A stretch of 62,330 nucleotides of DNA, taken from A07HB70 sp964512675. GTDB taxonomy: Archaea; Halobacteriota; Halobacteria; Halobacteriales; Haloferacaceae. Below are positions 1 to 8,251 of the stretch, piece after piece. The stretch covers positions 1 through 62,330 of the forward strand of contig CAZEJR010000013.1 in the NCBI GenBank assembly GCA_964512675.1, read 5' to 3'. The stretch's first letter is position 1. Each line of letters opens with the position of its first letter. Position numbers and translations under genes: made by a program. A model generated the notes under the pieces. It was not told the DNA's origin. It was given only the letters and a program-made list of their open reading frames with translations, and made no database searches.

Positions 1-719
1 CGACCCAGACGATGCACGACAAGGGGCTGACGACGACGATCGACTGGAAGGACAAGGACGCCTACGGTCGGTCGATCTCCTCGGAGAAGCGCTCACAGAT
101 GCACCGCCTGCGCAAGTGGCAAGAGCGCATCAGAACGAAAGACGCCGGCGAACGCAACCTCCAGTTCGCGCTCTCCGAGGTCGACCGCATGGCCTCTGCG
201 CTCGGCGTCCCTCGCTCCGTCCGCGAGGTCGCCTCCGTCATCTACCGCCGCGCGCTGAACGAAGACCTGATTCGCGGCCGCTCGATCGAGGGCGTCTCGA
301 CTGCCGCACTCTACGCCGCCTGTCGACAGGAGGGCATCCCGCGGTCGCTCGACGAGGTGGCCGAGGTATCACGCGTCCCGCAGAAGGAGATCGGTCGGAC
401 CTACCGCTACGTCTCCCAGGAGCTCGGCCTGGAGCTCAAGCCCGTCGACCCGAAGCAGTTCGTCCCGCGCTTTGCCTCGTCGCTCGGCCTCAGCGAAGAG
501 GTCCAGTCGAAGGCGACGGAGATAATCGACGTGTCGGCAGAACAGGGACTGCTGTCGGGAAAGTCCCCGACGGGCTTTGCCGCCGCCGCCATCTACGCCG
601 CCTCCCTGCTCTGTAACGAAAAAAAGACACAGCGCGAAGTCGCCGACGTCGCCCAGGTCACCGAAGTCACAATCCGCAACCGCTACCAGGAACAGATCGA
701 AGCGATGGGCTTCCGCTAG
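1..719 (+). CDS. tfb: Transcription initiation factor IIB (TFB), 5'-truncated by window edge
   Basis: The reading frame is open from the window edge, so the N-terminal zinc ribbon lies outside; the first visible ATG (12) is internal. What remains is the B-finger/linker (SSEKRSQMHRLRKWQERIR) followed by two cyclin-like repeats, roughly visible residues 40-120 and 135-230, the second ending in a helix-turn-helix (VAQVTEVTIRNRYQEQ). TFB bridges TBP on the TATA box and RNA polymerase. Haloarchaea carry several TFB paralogues, and I cannot tell which this is. It is convergent with the next gene and their ends overlap by a few bases. Confidence 0.95.
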   Translation, partial: TQTMHDKGLTTTIDWKDKDAYGRSISSEKRSQMHRLRKWQERIRTKDAGERNLQFALSEVDRMASALGVPRSVREVASVIYRRALNEDLIRGRSIEGVSTAALYAACRQEGIPRSLDEVAEVSRVPQKEIGRTYRYVSQELGLELKPVDPKQFVPRFASSLGLSEEVQSKATEIIDVSAEQGLLSGKSPTGFAAAAIYAASLLCNEKKTQREVADVAQVTEVTIRNRYQEQIEAMGFR

Positions 720-2284
720 CGGCGGACGAACACGACGACCCTGCGGTTCCACAGCGCCGTCCGGTATCCCCGCGACTCGTAGGTGTCGAGCCGGCTCGCG
801 GCTGTCGTCCGGGTCGACGCCGCCGCCACTACCACCGGCGGCGGGTCGGCGAGCGCGGCGGGGCGTGCGGCGCTCCGGACGTCTGCGTCGGCACGCGCGA
901 GGTACCACGCGACCGGGAGCCGTTCGCCGAACCGGTCGGGCACCGGTGGCGCGTCGGCGCGAGACTCGGGGCGGATCACGAACTCGTCGCCGTAGAGGAG
1001 AACGGGGCCGCCCGTCGCCGCTGCCGCACGGATCGGCTCGAGGTCGTCTGCGGCCTGCCCGTACGTCGTCAGGGTGTCGTCGGGGGCGGGCGTGTCGTAC
1101 GTCTCCGTCGCGGCGACGACGCCCGTCTGGGCGACGAGGGCGACGACGAGGAGAGCGACACCGACGGTCTCACGGGTCGCGCCGCGGTCGACCGCGCGCC
1201 GGCCGAGGCGGGCGACCCACGCGCCGCCGACGGCTGCCGGGACGGCGAGAAAGACGACGCTGTGGACCGCGATCCACGGGCCGAGCGACTCCGCGACAGT
1301 CGGGACGACGAACAGACCGGCGAGACCCCAGTAGGCGGCGAACTCGACGACCGGCCGGCGGTCGGTGCCGCCGTAGCGCAGACGCGCGAGGGCGACGCCG
1401 GCGAGGAGTGCGACCGGCAAGGCCGCCCGTCCGACGACACCGGCGACGTCGGCGAGATACGGCAGAATCTCGTGGGTGCCACCCGGCGAGCGGCTGGCAA
1501 CCCGGACGCCGAGGAACGCCCGCGGCGCGTCGACCAGGGCACCGGCGACGGCGTCGAGGCCGAGGGGTCTGGGGGCGAACAGGACCACGACGGCGCCGAA
1601 GAACGTTCCGAGCCCCGTCGCGACGGCCCGTCCAGACCGGCGCAGGCCGGAGACGACGAGATCGAGACGCGCTGTCGCGGCGGCGGGGTGTCCGACGACC
1701 CGCTCGTGGTCGACGACGACCGCGCCGGCGACGAGCGCGAGGACCGGGTAGGAGACGGCGAAGCCGGAGGCCGCGAGCGCTCCCGCCGCAGCCAGCCCCG
1801 CGACGGGGACGAACCGCGCGTCGCCCGCCGTCGCCCGGACGAACGACCCGAGGACGACGAGCGCCAGCCCCGCCGCGAGGACGTCCCCGCGGAGGAACCG
1901 CGAGAAGTAGAGAAGCAGCGGACTCGCGGCGAGGACGAGGGCGAGCAGGACGGTCTCGAGGTCGTCGAGTCTGCCGCGAAACAGGAGCGCCGCGAGCGGG
2001 AGGAGACCGCCGCCGAGCGCGACCGGGAGCCGTGCCGTCGCGTCGGTCGCGCCGAACAGTCCCGTGACCAGCGCGCCGGCGTGATAGAGCAGCGGCCCGC
2101 CGGCGACGGGGCGGTACGACCACCGGCCGGTCTCGGCGTAGCGCAGCGTCCAGTACCCGACCCGCGCCTCGTCCCAGTGGAACGGGCGCGCGTCGAGGGC
2201 GACGAGACGAGCGGCGAGCGCGGCGAGGGTGACGAGCGCGACGGCGCCCCGAACCCGCGACCGTCGCTCGTCGCCCGACGACAT
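716..2284 (-). CDS. Agl23-like membrane glycosyltransferase (TIGR03663 family)
   Basis: About 522 residues, with many hydrophobic segments and an early loop RPFHWDEARVGYW (around residues 28-40). This acidic-pair loop is typical of GT-C-type membrane glycosyltransferases and of the TIGR03663 (Agl23) family, described as flippase-activity-associated in the haloarchaeal N-glycan pathway. A dolichol-linked sugar substrate is inferred. The start at 2284 (MSSGDERRSR...) is preferred over an upstream in-frame extension that runs antisense through the ferredoxin gene and does not look like protein. The gene is 23 kb from the main agl island, so its link to it is functional inference only. Confidence 0.7.
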   Translation of the reverse strand: MSSGDERRSRVRGAVALVTLAALAARLVALDARPFHWDEARVGYWTLRYAETGRWSYRPVAGGPLLYHAGALVTGLFGATDATARLPVALGGGLLPLAALLFRGRLDDLETVLLALVLAASPLLLYFSRFLRGDVLAAGLALVVLGSFVRATAGDARFVPVAGLAAAGALAASGFAVSYPVLALVAGAVVVDHERVVGHPAAATARLDLVVSGLRRSGRAVATGLGTFFGAVVVLFAPRPLGLDAVAGALVDAPRAFLGVRVASRSPGGTHEILPYLADVAGVVGRAALPVALLAGVALARLRYGGTDRRPVVEFAAYWGLAGLFVVPTVAESLGPWIAVHSVVFLAVPAAVGGAWVARLGRRAVDRGATRETVGVALLVVALVAQTGVVAATETYDTPAPDDTLTTYGQAADDLEPIRAAAATGGPVLLYGDEFVIRPESRADAPPVPDRFGERLPVAWYLARADADVRSAARPAALADPPPVVVAAASTRTTAASRLDTYESRGYRTALWNRRVVVFVRR

Positions 2285-2392
2285 ACGACGTGGTGCTCGG
2301 CGGCCGAGTAGAAGCCTTGTGATCGCGTTCGACGGGAGACTGTCGCCGCCGCTTCCGTAACCTGTTTGCCCCCGGCATTCGGGACTGTGGAT

Positions 2393-2713
2393 ATGGCCGA
2401 GTACACCGTCGAGTTCGTCGGGACCGGCGAACGGATCACGGTCGCCGACACTCAGACCGTCCTCCGGGCGTGTCTCGAGGCCGGGATCGCACAGGAGTAC
2501 TCCTGTCGTGTCGGGATGTGTCTCGCCTGCTCGGCGGAGATAGTCGAGGGCGAGGTGGTCCAGCCGGCGGCCCACGCGCTGACGGAGGCCGAGGGCGAGC
2601 GCTACGCGCTCACCTGCATGGCGCGCCCACAGTCCGACCTCGTCCTCGACCGGGGCTCGTACCCACCGAGCGTCGAGGGTGACGCCGAGGGCGGCGCAGT
2701 CGCCGACGACTAG
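2393..2713 (+). CDS. [2Fe-2S] ferredoxin
   Basis: A 106-residue plant/halobacterial-type ferredoxin domain. Cluster ligands are visible as C-x4-C-x2-C (SCRVGMCLAC, about residues 38-46) plus a distal Cys in LTCMARP (about residue 77). It carries electrons in the cytoplasm; the partner is unknown. The start at 2393 (MAEYTVEF) matches the family N-terminus; an in-frame TTG 27 nt upstream is less likely. The protein is shorter than the main haloarchaeal ferredoxin (about 129 residues) because it lacks that protein's N-terminal insertion. Its stop codon overlaps that of the convergent rhodanese-MBL gene. Confidence 0.9.
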   Translation: MAEYTVEFVGTGERITVADTQTVLRACLEAGIAQEYSCRVGMCLACSAEIVEGEVVQPAAHALTEAEGERYALTCMARPQSDLVLDRGSYPPSVEGDAEGGAVADD

Positions 2714-3876
2714 CCCGCCGCACAGCTGTTCGGTCCGAGCGCGAGCGTCCGCGCCGTCTCGTCGTCGACAGATTCGCGCCCGAGGTTTACCGCGACGAGC
2801 CGTTCGTAGTTCGCCGGGCGGTCGCCGAGCGACGCCGTCACGCGCGCAACGAATGACGCGCGGTCGAGCGCGAGAAGCGGGCGGTCTCGCGCCGCGCCCA
2901 CGGTCGTCGTGACGAGGCCGTCCGTGACCTCGTCGGGCGTCGCGTGGTGGCTCGGGAGGAGGAGCGTCTCGTCCGGGAGCGCGAGGACGCGGTCGTGGAG
3001 TGTCTCGTACAGGCGTGCCGCGAGCGCCGGTGCGCCCTCGTCGCCGGCTTCGAGGTCTGGCCGGGCGACGGAGTCGAGAAAGACGCTGTCGCCACAGAGC
3101 AGTGCGTCGGCGTCGTCGCGGGCGAGGCGCAGACCGGTCATCTCGGTCGTGTGGCCGGGGAGCGGGACCGCCGCGAGCGTCGCGTCGCCGACGGTGAGTG
3201 TCTCGTCCGGACCGAGAAGTCGTGCGTCGACAGAGGGGTCGAGACCGCGGTCGGTCGCGCCCGCCGGGAGAACAGCCGTCGCGTCTGTCCGGGCCGCGAG
3301 CGCGGCGACGCCGCTCGGGTGGTCGGCGTGGACGTGAGTGTCGACGGCGAACGCGACGTCGGCCCCGTGGTCGGCGGCGTCGGCGGCGTAGCGGTCGGCG
3401 AACGCCCGGAGCGGGTCGACGACCGCCGCCGCGTCGCCCGAGACGACGAGGTACGAGAGACAGCCGCTCGACGGGCGGCGGTACTGGACGACGCGTTGGC
3501 TACCGGAGCCGAGGGCCGGCGTCGCGACCAGGAGGTCGGCCCACGCCGACATCCCGCCGGTGAGGTTCGCGGCGTCGAAGCCGGCGTCGACGAGGAGACC
3601 CGCGACCTCGTCGCTCGCCGCACCGTGGCCGCAGACGACGACCACGCGGTCCGACGGGTCGACGCCCACGTCCGTCGCCCGGGCGGCGACGTCGCCGGTG
3701 ACACCCGCGGCGACGAACTTCGGATGCGAGGCGTGGACCGTCTCGGCTGCCGGTGTCTCGACGTGCCAGCGCTCGAACTCGTCGCGGGCCCGGACGTCGA
3801 GGACGACGAGCGGGTCGCCCGCCCGCAGACGGCTGTCGAGCTCGGCCGGGGTCACCGACGGGACGCTCTGACTCAC
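2710..3876 (-). CDS. Rhodanese-metallo-beta-lactamase fusion hydrolase
   Basis: Two domains in 388 residues. The N-terminal rhodanese domain has its active-site Cys in VVCGHGAAS (about Cys82). The C-terminal metallo-beta-lactamase fold has the metal motif THVHADHPSG (about 180-189), then LPGH, CGDS and PSHH ligand motifs. Such fusions act on sulfane sulfur or persulfide substrates (persulfide-dioxygenase-like or sulfurtransferase roles); the exact reaction is inferred. I chose the GTG at 3876 (MSQSVPSVTPAEL). A GTG at 3909 would add 11 residues that overlap a T-rich promoter-like stretch. The order of domains is the reverse of many bacterial ETHE1-rhodanese fusions. Confidence 0.85.
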   Translation of the reverse strand: MSQSVPSVTPAELDSRLRAGDPLVVLDVRARDEFERWHVETPAAETVHASHPKFVAAGVTGDVAARATDVGVDPSDRVVVVCGHGAASDEVAGLLVDAGFDAANLTGGMSAWADLLVATPALGSGSQRVVQYRRPSSGCLSYLVVSGDAAAVVDPLRAFADRYAADAADHGADVAFAVDTHVHADHPSGVAALAARTDATAVLPAGATDRGLDPSVDARLLGPDETLTVGDATLAAVPLPGHTTEMTGLRLARDDADALLCGDSVFLDSVARPDLEAGDEGAPALAARLYETLHDRVLALPDETLLLPSHHATPDEVTDGLVTTTVGAARDRPLLALDRASFVARVTASLGDRPANYERLVAVNLGRESVDDETARTLALGPNSCAAG

Positions 3877-3951
3877 GCCGGCCGTTCGCGGGCGGAGGTA
3901 AAAACCCACGCGGCGCGGAAAGACTTAGACGGCGGCGGTCGTCCCGTGAGT

Positions 3952-4620
3952 ATGGACGGAGCCACGTTTCGCGAGGCCGTCGAGCGCGAGTGTACAACGG
4001 AGCTCGACCGCCTCGGCTCGAACCGCCTCCTCGTCGCCCTGACGGACGCGGAGCTGACGACGCCGTCGGTGCTCTCGGTCGCCGCGGCGAGCGAGGCCGC
4101 CGCCCGCGGCACGTTCGCGGCGTGGGCCGACGACGAGACGGACGACGAGGTTCGTGCCGCGTTCGCGGCCACCGCCGACCGGGAGCGCGAGCACTACGAG
4201 CGGGTCCTGGAGTCACTCGCCGACGTAGACCCCGACACGGCGGCGGCGCTGCGCGGTCCGGAAGCCGAGTCCGGCGACCCTGGCCCGGTCCACGGCTACC
4301 TCCGGGCGCGGACGGGGACCGTCGAGCGCCTCGGCGCCGGCGTCGTCGGTCGGGGGCTCGTGAGCCTCCGCACCCACACACAGGTCGTCTCCTTTTTCAT
4401 CAACGAGGCGGACGAGCGCCGGGCCGGCCTGTTCCGCGACCTGCGCGACGAGACGGAGACCGCACTGACAGAGGGACTGGACCTGCTGGCGGCCCGGTGT
4501 GCGGACGGCGAGGCGTGGGACCGGGCGCTCGCGAGCGCGACGTACGTCGTCACGCTCGCGTACGACGACTACGCCGACGCCCTGCGGGGGATGGGCGTCG
4601 ACCCGAAGCCAGTCTGCTGA
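3952..4620 (+). CDS. Haloarchaeal rubrerythrin-like helical protein
   Basis: A 222-residue, mostly helical acidic protein. It resembles the haloarchaeal family annotated as rubrerythrin-family or transcription anti-termination protein, with an early EAAARGTFAAWADDE helix and a later DREREHYERV helix. Glutamates and histidine are suitably placed for a four-helix bundle, but I do not see a full ferritin-type di-iron ExxH pair. The function is therefore open. A TATA-like TTAGAC lies about 28 nt upstream. The stop overlaps the start of the MOSC gene (TGATG), so the two are translationally coupled. Confidence 0.55.
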   Translation: MDGATFREAVERECTTELDRLGSNRLLVALTDAELTTPSVLSVAAASEAAARGTFAAWADDETDDEVRAAFAATADREREHYERVLESLADVDPDTAAALRGPEAESGDPGPVHGYLRARTGTVERLGAGVVGRGLVSLRTHTQVVSFFINEADERRAGLFRDLRDETETALTEGLDLLAARCADGEAWDRALASATYVVTLAYDDYADALRGMGVDPKPVC

Positions 4621-5126
4621 TGTCCGGGCGTGTCGTCGGCCTGTACGTCGCGCCGGAGGCGGGCGCACCACCGGAGCGGCGAGAGCGGGTCGGCGTGGTC
4701 GCGGGCGGAATCGCCGGCGACCGCTACTGTCGCGGCGCGGGACAGTTCTCGGAGGTCGGCGACGGCCACCCGGTGACGCTCGTGACCGCACGGGGCGTCG
4801 CTGCCGCCGAACGCGCGGTCGGGACGCGCCTCGACCCGGGCTGGCACCGCCGGAACGTCGTCGTCGACGGCGTCGCCGTAGACGGGGCGGGGGCGGTCCT
4901 CGAACTCGGCGGCGCTCGCCTGCGCGTGACACGGGATCGGCCGCCGTGCGCACACCTCGAGTCGACCGTCGGAATCCCGGACGTGGCGGCGGCCCTGCGC
5001 GGCCACGCGGGGGTCTGCGCCGACGTGGTGCGGTCTGGCACGCTGGCGGTCGGCGACGACGTCGGGGTCGTCGACCCGCCGCCGCGCGAGGCCGGGCGCC
5101 GGATCGTCGACCGCCTGCGCGAGTAG
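4620..5126 (+). CDS. MOSC domain protein
   Basis: A 168-residue stand-alone MOSC domain, the sulfur-carrier domain found at the C-terminus of molybdenum-cofactor sulfurases. The diagnostic cysteine sits in RPPCAHLES (about Cys110), preceded by the usual GIAGDRYCRGAGQFS and VTLVTARGV segments. It probably moves sulfur to a metal centre or metabolite; the substrate is unknown. The start at 4620 overlaps the stop of the preceding rubrerythrin-like gene. A nearby rhodanese-MBL gene on the other strand also suggests sulfur chemistry. Confidence 0.85.
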   Translation: MSGRVVGLYVAPEAGAPPERRERVGVVAGGIAGDRYCRGAGQFSEVGDGHPVTLVTARGVAAAERAVGTRLDPGWHRRNVVVDGVAVDGAGAVLELGGARLRVTRDRPPCAHLESTVGIPDVAAALRGHAGVCADVVRSGTLAVGDDVGVVDPPPREAGRRIVDRLRE

Positions 5127-5162
5127 CGCCCTCGTGTGCCGGCGGCGCACGCCCGCTCCAGT

Positions 5163-5169
5163 GTTTAAC
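5163..5169 (+). promoter_or_regulatory. TATA-like box of the DUF3179 gene
   Basis: TTTAAC lies about 27 nt before the ATG at 5193, the spacing expected for a leaderless haloarchaeal transcript. No Shine-Dalgarno sequence is visible. Confidence 0.5.
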
Positions 5170-5192
5170 AGTCTGCCCGATCGATCACGGGT

Positions 5193-6305
5193 ATGTCATC
5201 ACGACGTGGCTACCTCGCCGGCCTCGCGGCGACCGCGCTCGCCGGCCTCGCCGGCTGTGCCGGCGTCGTCGGCACCGGCGCGGACGTCGGGACAGACGGG
5301 ACCGGCGGCGACGCGACGGCCACGCCGTCGCTCGACGCACCGAGTGGGTCGCCGCCGGTCGCGGCGGACTCGCTGACGCTCGGACACGCCACGAGTCACC
5401 TCCGCGAGGAGACGTCGAGAGGCGCGTCGAAAGACGGGATTCCCTCGATCGACGACCCACAGTTCGTCGATCCGGGCGAGTTCGGGGGCGACGGCGGCGA
5501 CCCGGTGTTCGGCCTGGCGTTCGACGGCGAGGCCCGTGCGTACCCGCAGGCGGTTCTCGTCTGGCACGAGATCGTCAACGACGTCGCCGCGGGGGTGCCG
5601 GTCTCGGTGACCTACTGTCCGCTGACCGGGACGGCGATGGGGTTCTACCGCGGCAGCACCACGTTCGGCGTCTCCGGTCGCCTCGTGAACAACAATCTCG
5701 TGATGTACGACCGCGAGAACGACGGGCGCTGGCCGCAGGTGACCGGCACGGCGATCGAGGGGCCACACGAGGGCGAGTCGCTCCGCGAGTTCCGGCTCGT
5801 CTGGACGACGTGGGAACGCTGGCGCGACCGTCACCCCGAGACCCGCGTCCTCTCGGCGGACACGGACTACGCACGCGACTACGGCTCCGACCCGTACGGC
5901 GACTACAACCCGCGGCGGGGGTACTACGCCCGCGACCACATCGGCACGCTGTTTCCGGACCTCGTCGAGCACGACGACCGCCTGCCGAAGAAGGCCGTCG
6001 TGTTCGGCGCGCGGACGACCGACGGCGCGGTCGCGTTCGAGAAGGCCGCGCTCCGGGACGAGCCGGTGGTGACCGCAGACCTGGCCGGCGACGAGGTCGT
6101 CGGCGTCTACGACGCCCCGCTCGACACCGGCTACGTCTACCGGACCGACGGCGCGAGCGTCGAGACAGCCGGCGAGGGGCGGGTCCGCGTCGACGGCCAG
6201 GTCCACCGCGCCGACGCCGTCCCGCTCGACCGTGTCTACGCGTTCGACGCGATGTGGTTCGCGTGGCACGGCTTCTACCCGGAGACGGAGCTGGTCACCG
6301 CGTGA
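5193..6305 (+). CDS. DUF3179 domain lipoprotein
   Basis: A 370-residue secreted protein. The N-terminus has twin arginines (SSRRGYLAG) and a hydrophobic stretch ending in the lipobox LAGC (Cys22), so it is probably a Tat-exported lipoprotein on the outer face of the membrane. The body is a DUF3179 domain with hallmark segments CPLTGTAMGFYRG, GVSGRLVNNNLVMYDRE and RDHIGTLFPDLVEHDDRLP. The molecular role of DUF3179 is unknown. The stop overlaps the GTG start of the next membrane protein, so the two form an operon. Confidence 0.85.
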   Translation: MSSRRGYLAGLAATALAGLAGCAGVVGTGADVGTDGTGGDATATPSLDAPSGSPPVAADSLTLGHATSHLREETSRGASKDGIPSIDDPQFVDPGEFGGDGGDPVFGLAFDGEARAYPQAVLVWHEIVNDVAAGVPVSVTYCPLTGTAMGFYRGSTTFGVSGRLVNNNLVMYDRENDGRWPQVTGTAIEGPHEGESLREFRLVWTTWERWRDRHPETRVLSADTDYARDYGSDPYGDYNPRRGYYARDHIGTLFPDLVEHDDRLPKKAVVFGARTTDGAVAFEKAALRDEPVVTADLAGDEVVGVYDAPLDTGYVYRTDGASVETAGEGRVRVDGQVHRADAVPLDRVYAFDAMWFAWHGFYPETELVTA

Positions 6306-6886
6306 GCAACTCGACCGCCCGCGCCGGTCCGCGGCTCGTCGGCTCGACGGTCACGGTTCTCCGGCGCGCGCTGCGCCGCCGCGACGGGCGGGCGGTCGCC
6401 GCGCTCGCCCTCGTCGGCTACCCGGTCGTCTACTGGGTCGCGATCGGTCACCTCTCGTTCTCGCCGTCGCTCGGCGGGGGCGGCGTCGAGACGTTCGTCG
6501 TCTCGGACCCGCTCGCGCGGATGGTCGAGGCGCGCTCGCCGTTCAGCTACGAGCCGGTGGCGCGCGTCGCTGCCGGGCCGGTCGTCTGGCTCGTCTCGCC
6601 GCTGAACGCCGCGCTGGGCGTGCTCCTCGGCGGCCTCGTCGCCGCCAACGCCGCGGTCGGGCTGGTCTCGTGGCGCGCTCCACGGGTCTGTCGCGCGGGC
6701 GCGAAGACCGGCCCGCTGGCCGGTGTCCTGGCACTGCTCGGCGGCGCGACGTGCTGTGGCCCGGCGGTGTTCCTGCTCGTCGGTCTCCAGGCGACGGGCG
6801 CGCTCGTCGGCGCGTTCTCCGTGCTCGTCCCGCTGTCGGTGCTCCTGCTGGTCGGGACCCTCCTCCTCGCCGGACGCGGGGGCTAA
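6302..6886 (+). CDS. Integral membrane protein with vicinal Cys pair
   Basis: A 194-residue protein with about five hydrophobic segments. The second-to-last carries GGATCCGPAV (Cys151-Cys152) at a membrane face. I do not recognise a named family. Paired cysteines in a transmembrane helix suggest metal binding or thiol redox chemistry, as in MerT-type proteins, but that is only a resemblance. The start is the GTG at 6302, overlapping the DUF3179 gene stop (GTGA), so translation is coupled and a shared function at the cell surface is likely. Confidence 0.6.
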   Translation: MSNSTARAGPRLVGSTVTVLRRALRRRDGRAVAALALVGYPVVYWVAIGHLSFSPSLGGGGVETFVVSDPLARMVEARSPFSYEPVARVAAGPVVWLVSPLNAALGVLLGGLVAANAAVGLVSWRAPRVCRAGAKTGPLAGVLALLGGATCCGPAVFLLVGLQATGALVGAFSVLVPLSVLLLVGTLLLAGRGG

Positions 6887-6903
6887 GCCTGGCCGGGGGC
6901 GGG

Positions 6904-8142
6904 TTACGCCGGGTCGAACGCCGCGTCACCTTCGACCGCGTATCGGTCGACCGTGTCGAGATCCACCGTCACGCCGAGCCCCGGCGCCTCCGGCACCGTG
7001 ATCCGGCCCTCGTCGATGAGGGTCTCCTCGATCAGGTCGTCCCACCAGTCGAGCTCGTAGGAGTGAAACTCCACCGCGAGGGCGTTCGGCACCGCAGCGC
7101 CGACGTGGGCGCTCGCGGCTGTCGCGACGGGCGAGGAGACGTTGTGCATCGCCACGGGAACGTAGTAGCTGTCGGCGAGGGTGGCTATCTTCCGTGTCTC
7201 GCGCATTCCGCCGACCTTCGGGAGGTCCGGCGCGACGATGTCGACCGCCTGCCGCTCGAGCAGCCGGCGGTGACCGTGGACGCGGTAGACGTTCTCGCCG
7301 GCGGCGACGGGCGTCGTCGTCTCGCGGGTCACCTCGCGCTGGACGTCGACGTTCTCCGGCGGCACCGGGTCCTCCAGCCACCAGACGTCGTACGGCTCGA
7401 CGGCGTCGGCGAGGCGGTGGGCGCTGCCCGCGGAGAACGACCAGTGACAGTCGAAGGCGACGTCGGCGCGGTCGCCGACCCGTTCGGTCACCTCGCGGAC
7501 GATCTCGGCCTTGTGGTCGACCTCGGCGCCCCGGAGGTGTCGGTTCGCACGGTCCAGCTCCGCTCCGCTCTCGACGTCGAGGTCGAACTTCAGCGCGTCG
7601 TAGCCCAGCTCCTCGACCACGCGCTCGGCCTCGTCGGCGTTCGAGGCCGGGTCGGCCTCGTCGCCCGCGTGGCAGTCGCAGTAGACCCGCACCTCGTCGC
7701 GGTACTTCCCGCCGAGGAGCTGGTAGGCCGGCACCTCCAGGAGCTTCCCGGCGAGGTCGTGGAGCGCAACCTCGACGCCGGCGACCGCGCTCACCGTCGG
7801 CCCGCCGATAGAGCCCTCGCCCGACATCTTCTGGATCATGTGCTCGTACAGCCGGTCGACGTCGAGCGGGTTCTCGCCGACGAGAAACGGCGTCATCCGG
7901 GCGATCAGTTCGGGCACGCCCGCACCCCAGTACGCCTCGCCCGTCCCGGCGACGCCGGCGTCGGTGTAGACCCGAACGAGCGTCCACGGGAAGTTGCCGT
8001 CGACCATCGTCGTCTGGACGTCGGTCACCTCGACGTCCCGCCCGCCGCCCCGCTTCGCGTGGACCCCCATCGTCTCCGCAGAGAGGTCCCGCATCGTGTA
8101 CTCCGCGTTCGGGTCGCGGAGCGTCGCGTAGTCGGGTGTCAC
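6904..8142 (-). CDS. gnaD: D-gluconate dehydratase (enolase superfamily)
   Basis: 412 residues with an enolase-superfamily N-terminal cap (YTDAGVAGTGEAYWG) and a TIM-barrel. Metal ligands are visible at Asp231 (AFDCHWSF), Glu257 (WWLEDPVPPE) and Glu283 (AGENVYR), and the catalytic His at about 333 (VAMHNVSSP). The N-terminal segment DPNAEYTMRDLSAETMGV matches my recollection of haloarchaeal gluconate dehydratases, which convert gluconate to 2-keto-3-deoxygluconate in the semi-phosphorylative Entner-Doudoroff route. A related sugar-acid dehydratase (xylonate or galactonate) cannot be excluded. It stands alone here. Confidence 0.75.
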   Translation of the reverse strand: MTPDYATLRDPNAEYTMRDLSAETMGVHAKRGGGRDVEVTDVQTTMVDGNFPWTLVRVYTDAGVAGTGEAYWGAGVPELIARMTPFLVGENPLDVDRLYEHMIQKMSGEGSIGGPTVSAVAGVEVALHDLAGKLLEVPAYQLLGGKYRDEVRVYCDCHAGDEADPASNADEAERVVEELGYDALKFDLDVESGAELDRANRHLRGAEVDHKAEIVREVTERVGDRADVAFDCHWSFSAGSAHRLADAVEPYDVWWLEDPVPPENVDVQREVTRETTTPVAAGENVYRVHGHRRLLERQAVDIVAPDLPKVGGMRETRKIATLADSYYVPVAMHNVSSPVATAASAHVGAAVPNALAVEFHSYELDWWDDLIEETLIDEGRITVPEAPGLGVTVDLDTVDRYAVEGDAAFDPA

Positions 8143-8251
8143 GCGCGGCTATTTACTCACGGTCGGGTAAGAGTGTCGACACGGAGAGGCTCTGGCGCGC
8201 GGCGAAACCGATCCACCGGAGTAATCTATCCCTACTGTCATTACTCGGGAG

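Noticed and set aside
1262..2311. Long plus-strand frame opposite the Agl23-like gene
   Set aside because: Arg/Asp/Glu-rich low-complexity shadow, common in G+C-rich haloarchaeal DNA; the minus strand has clear membrane-protein character.
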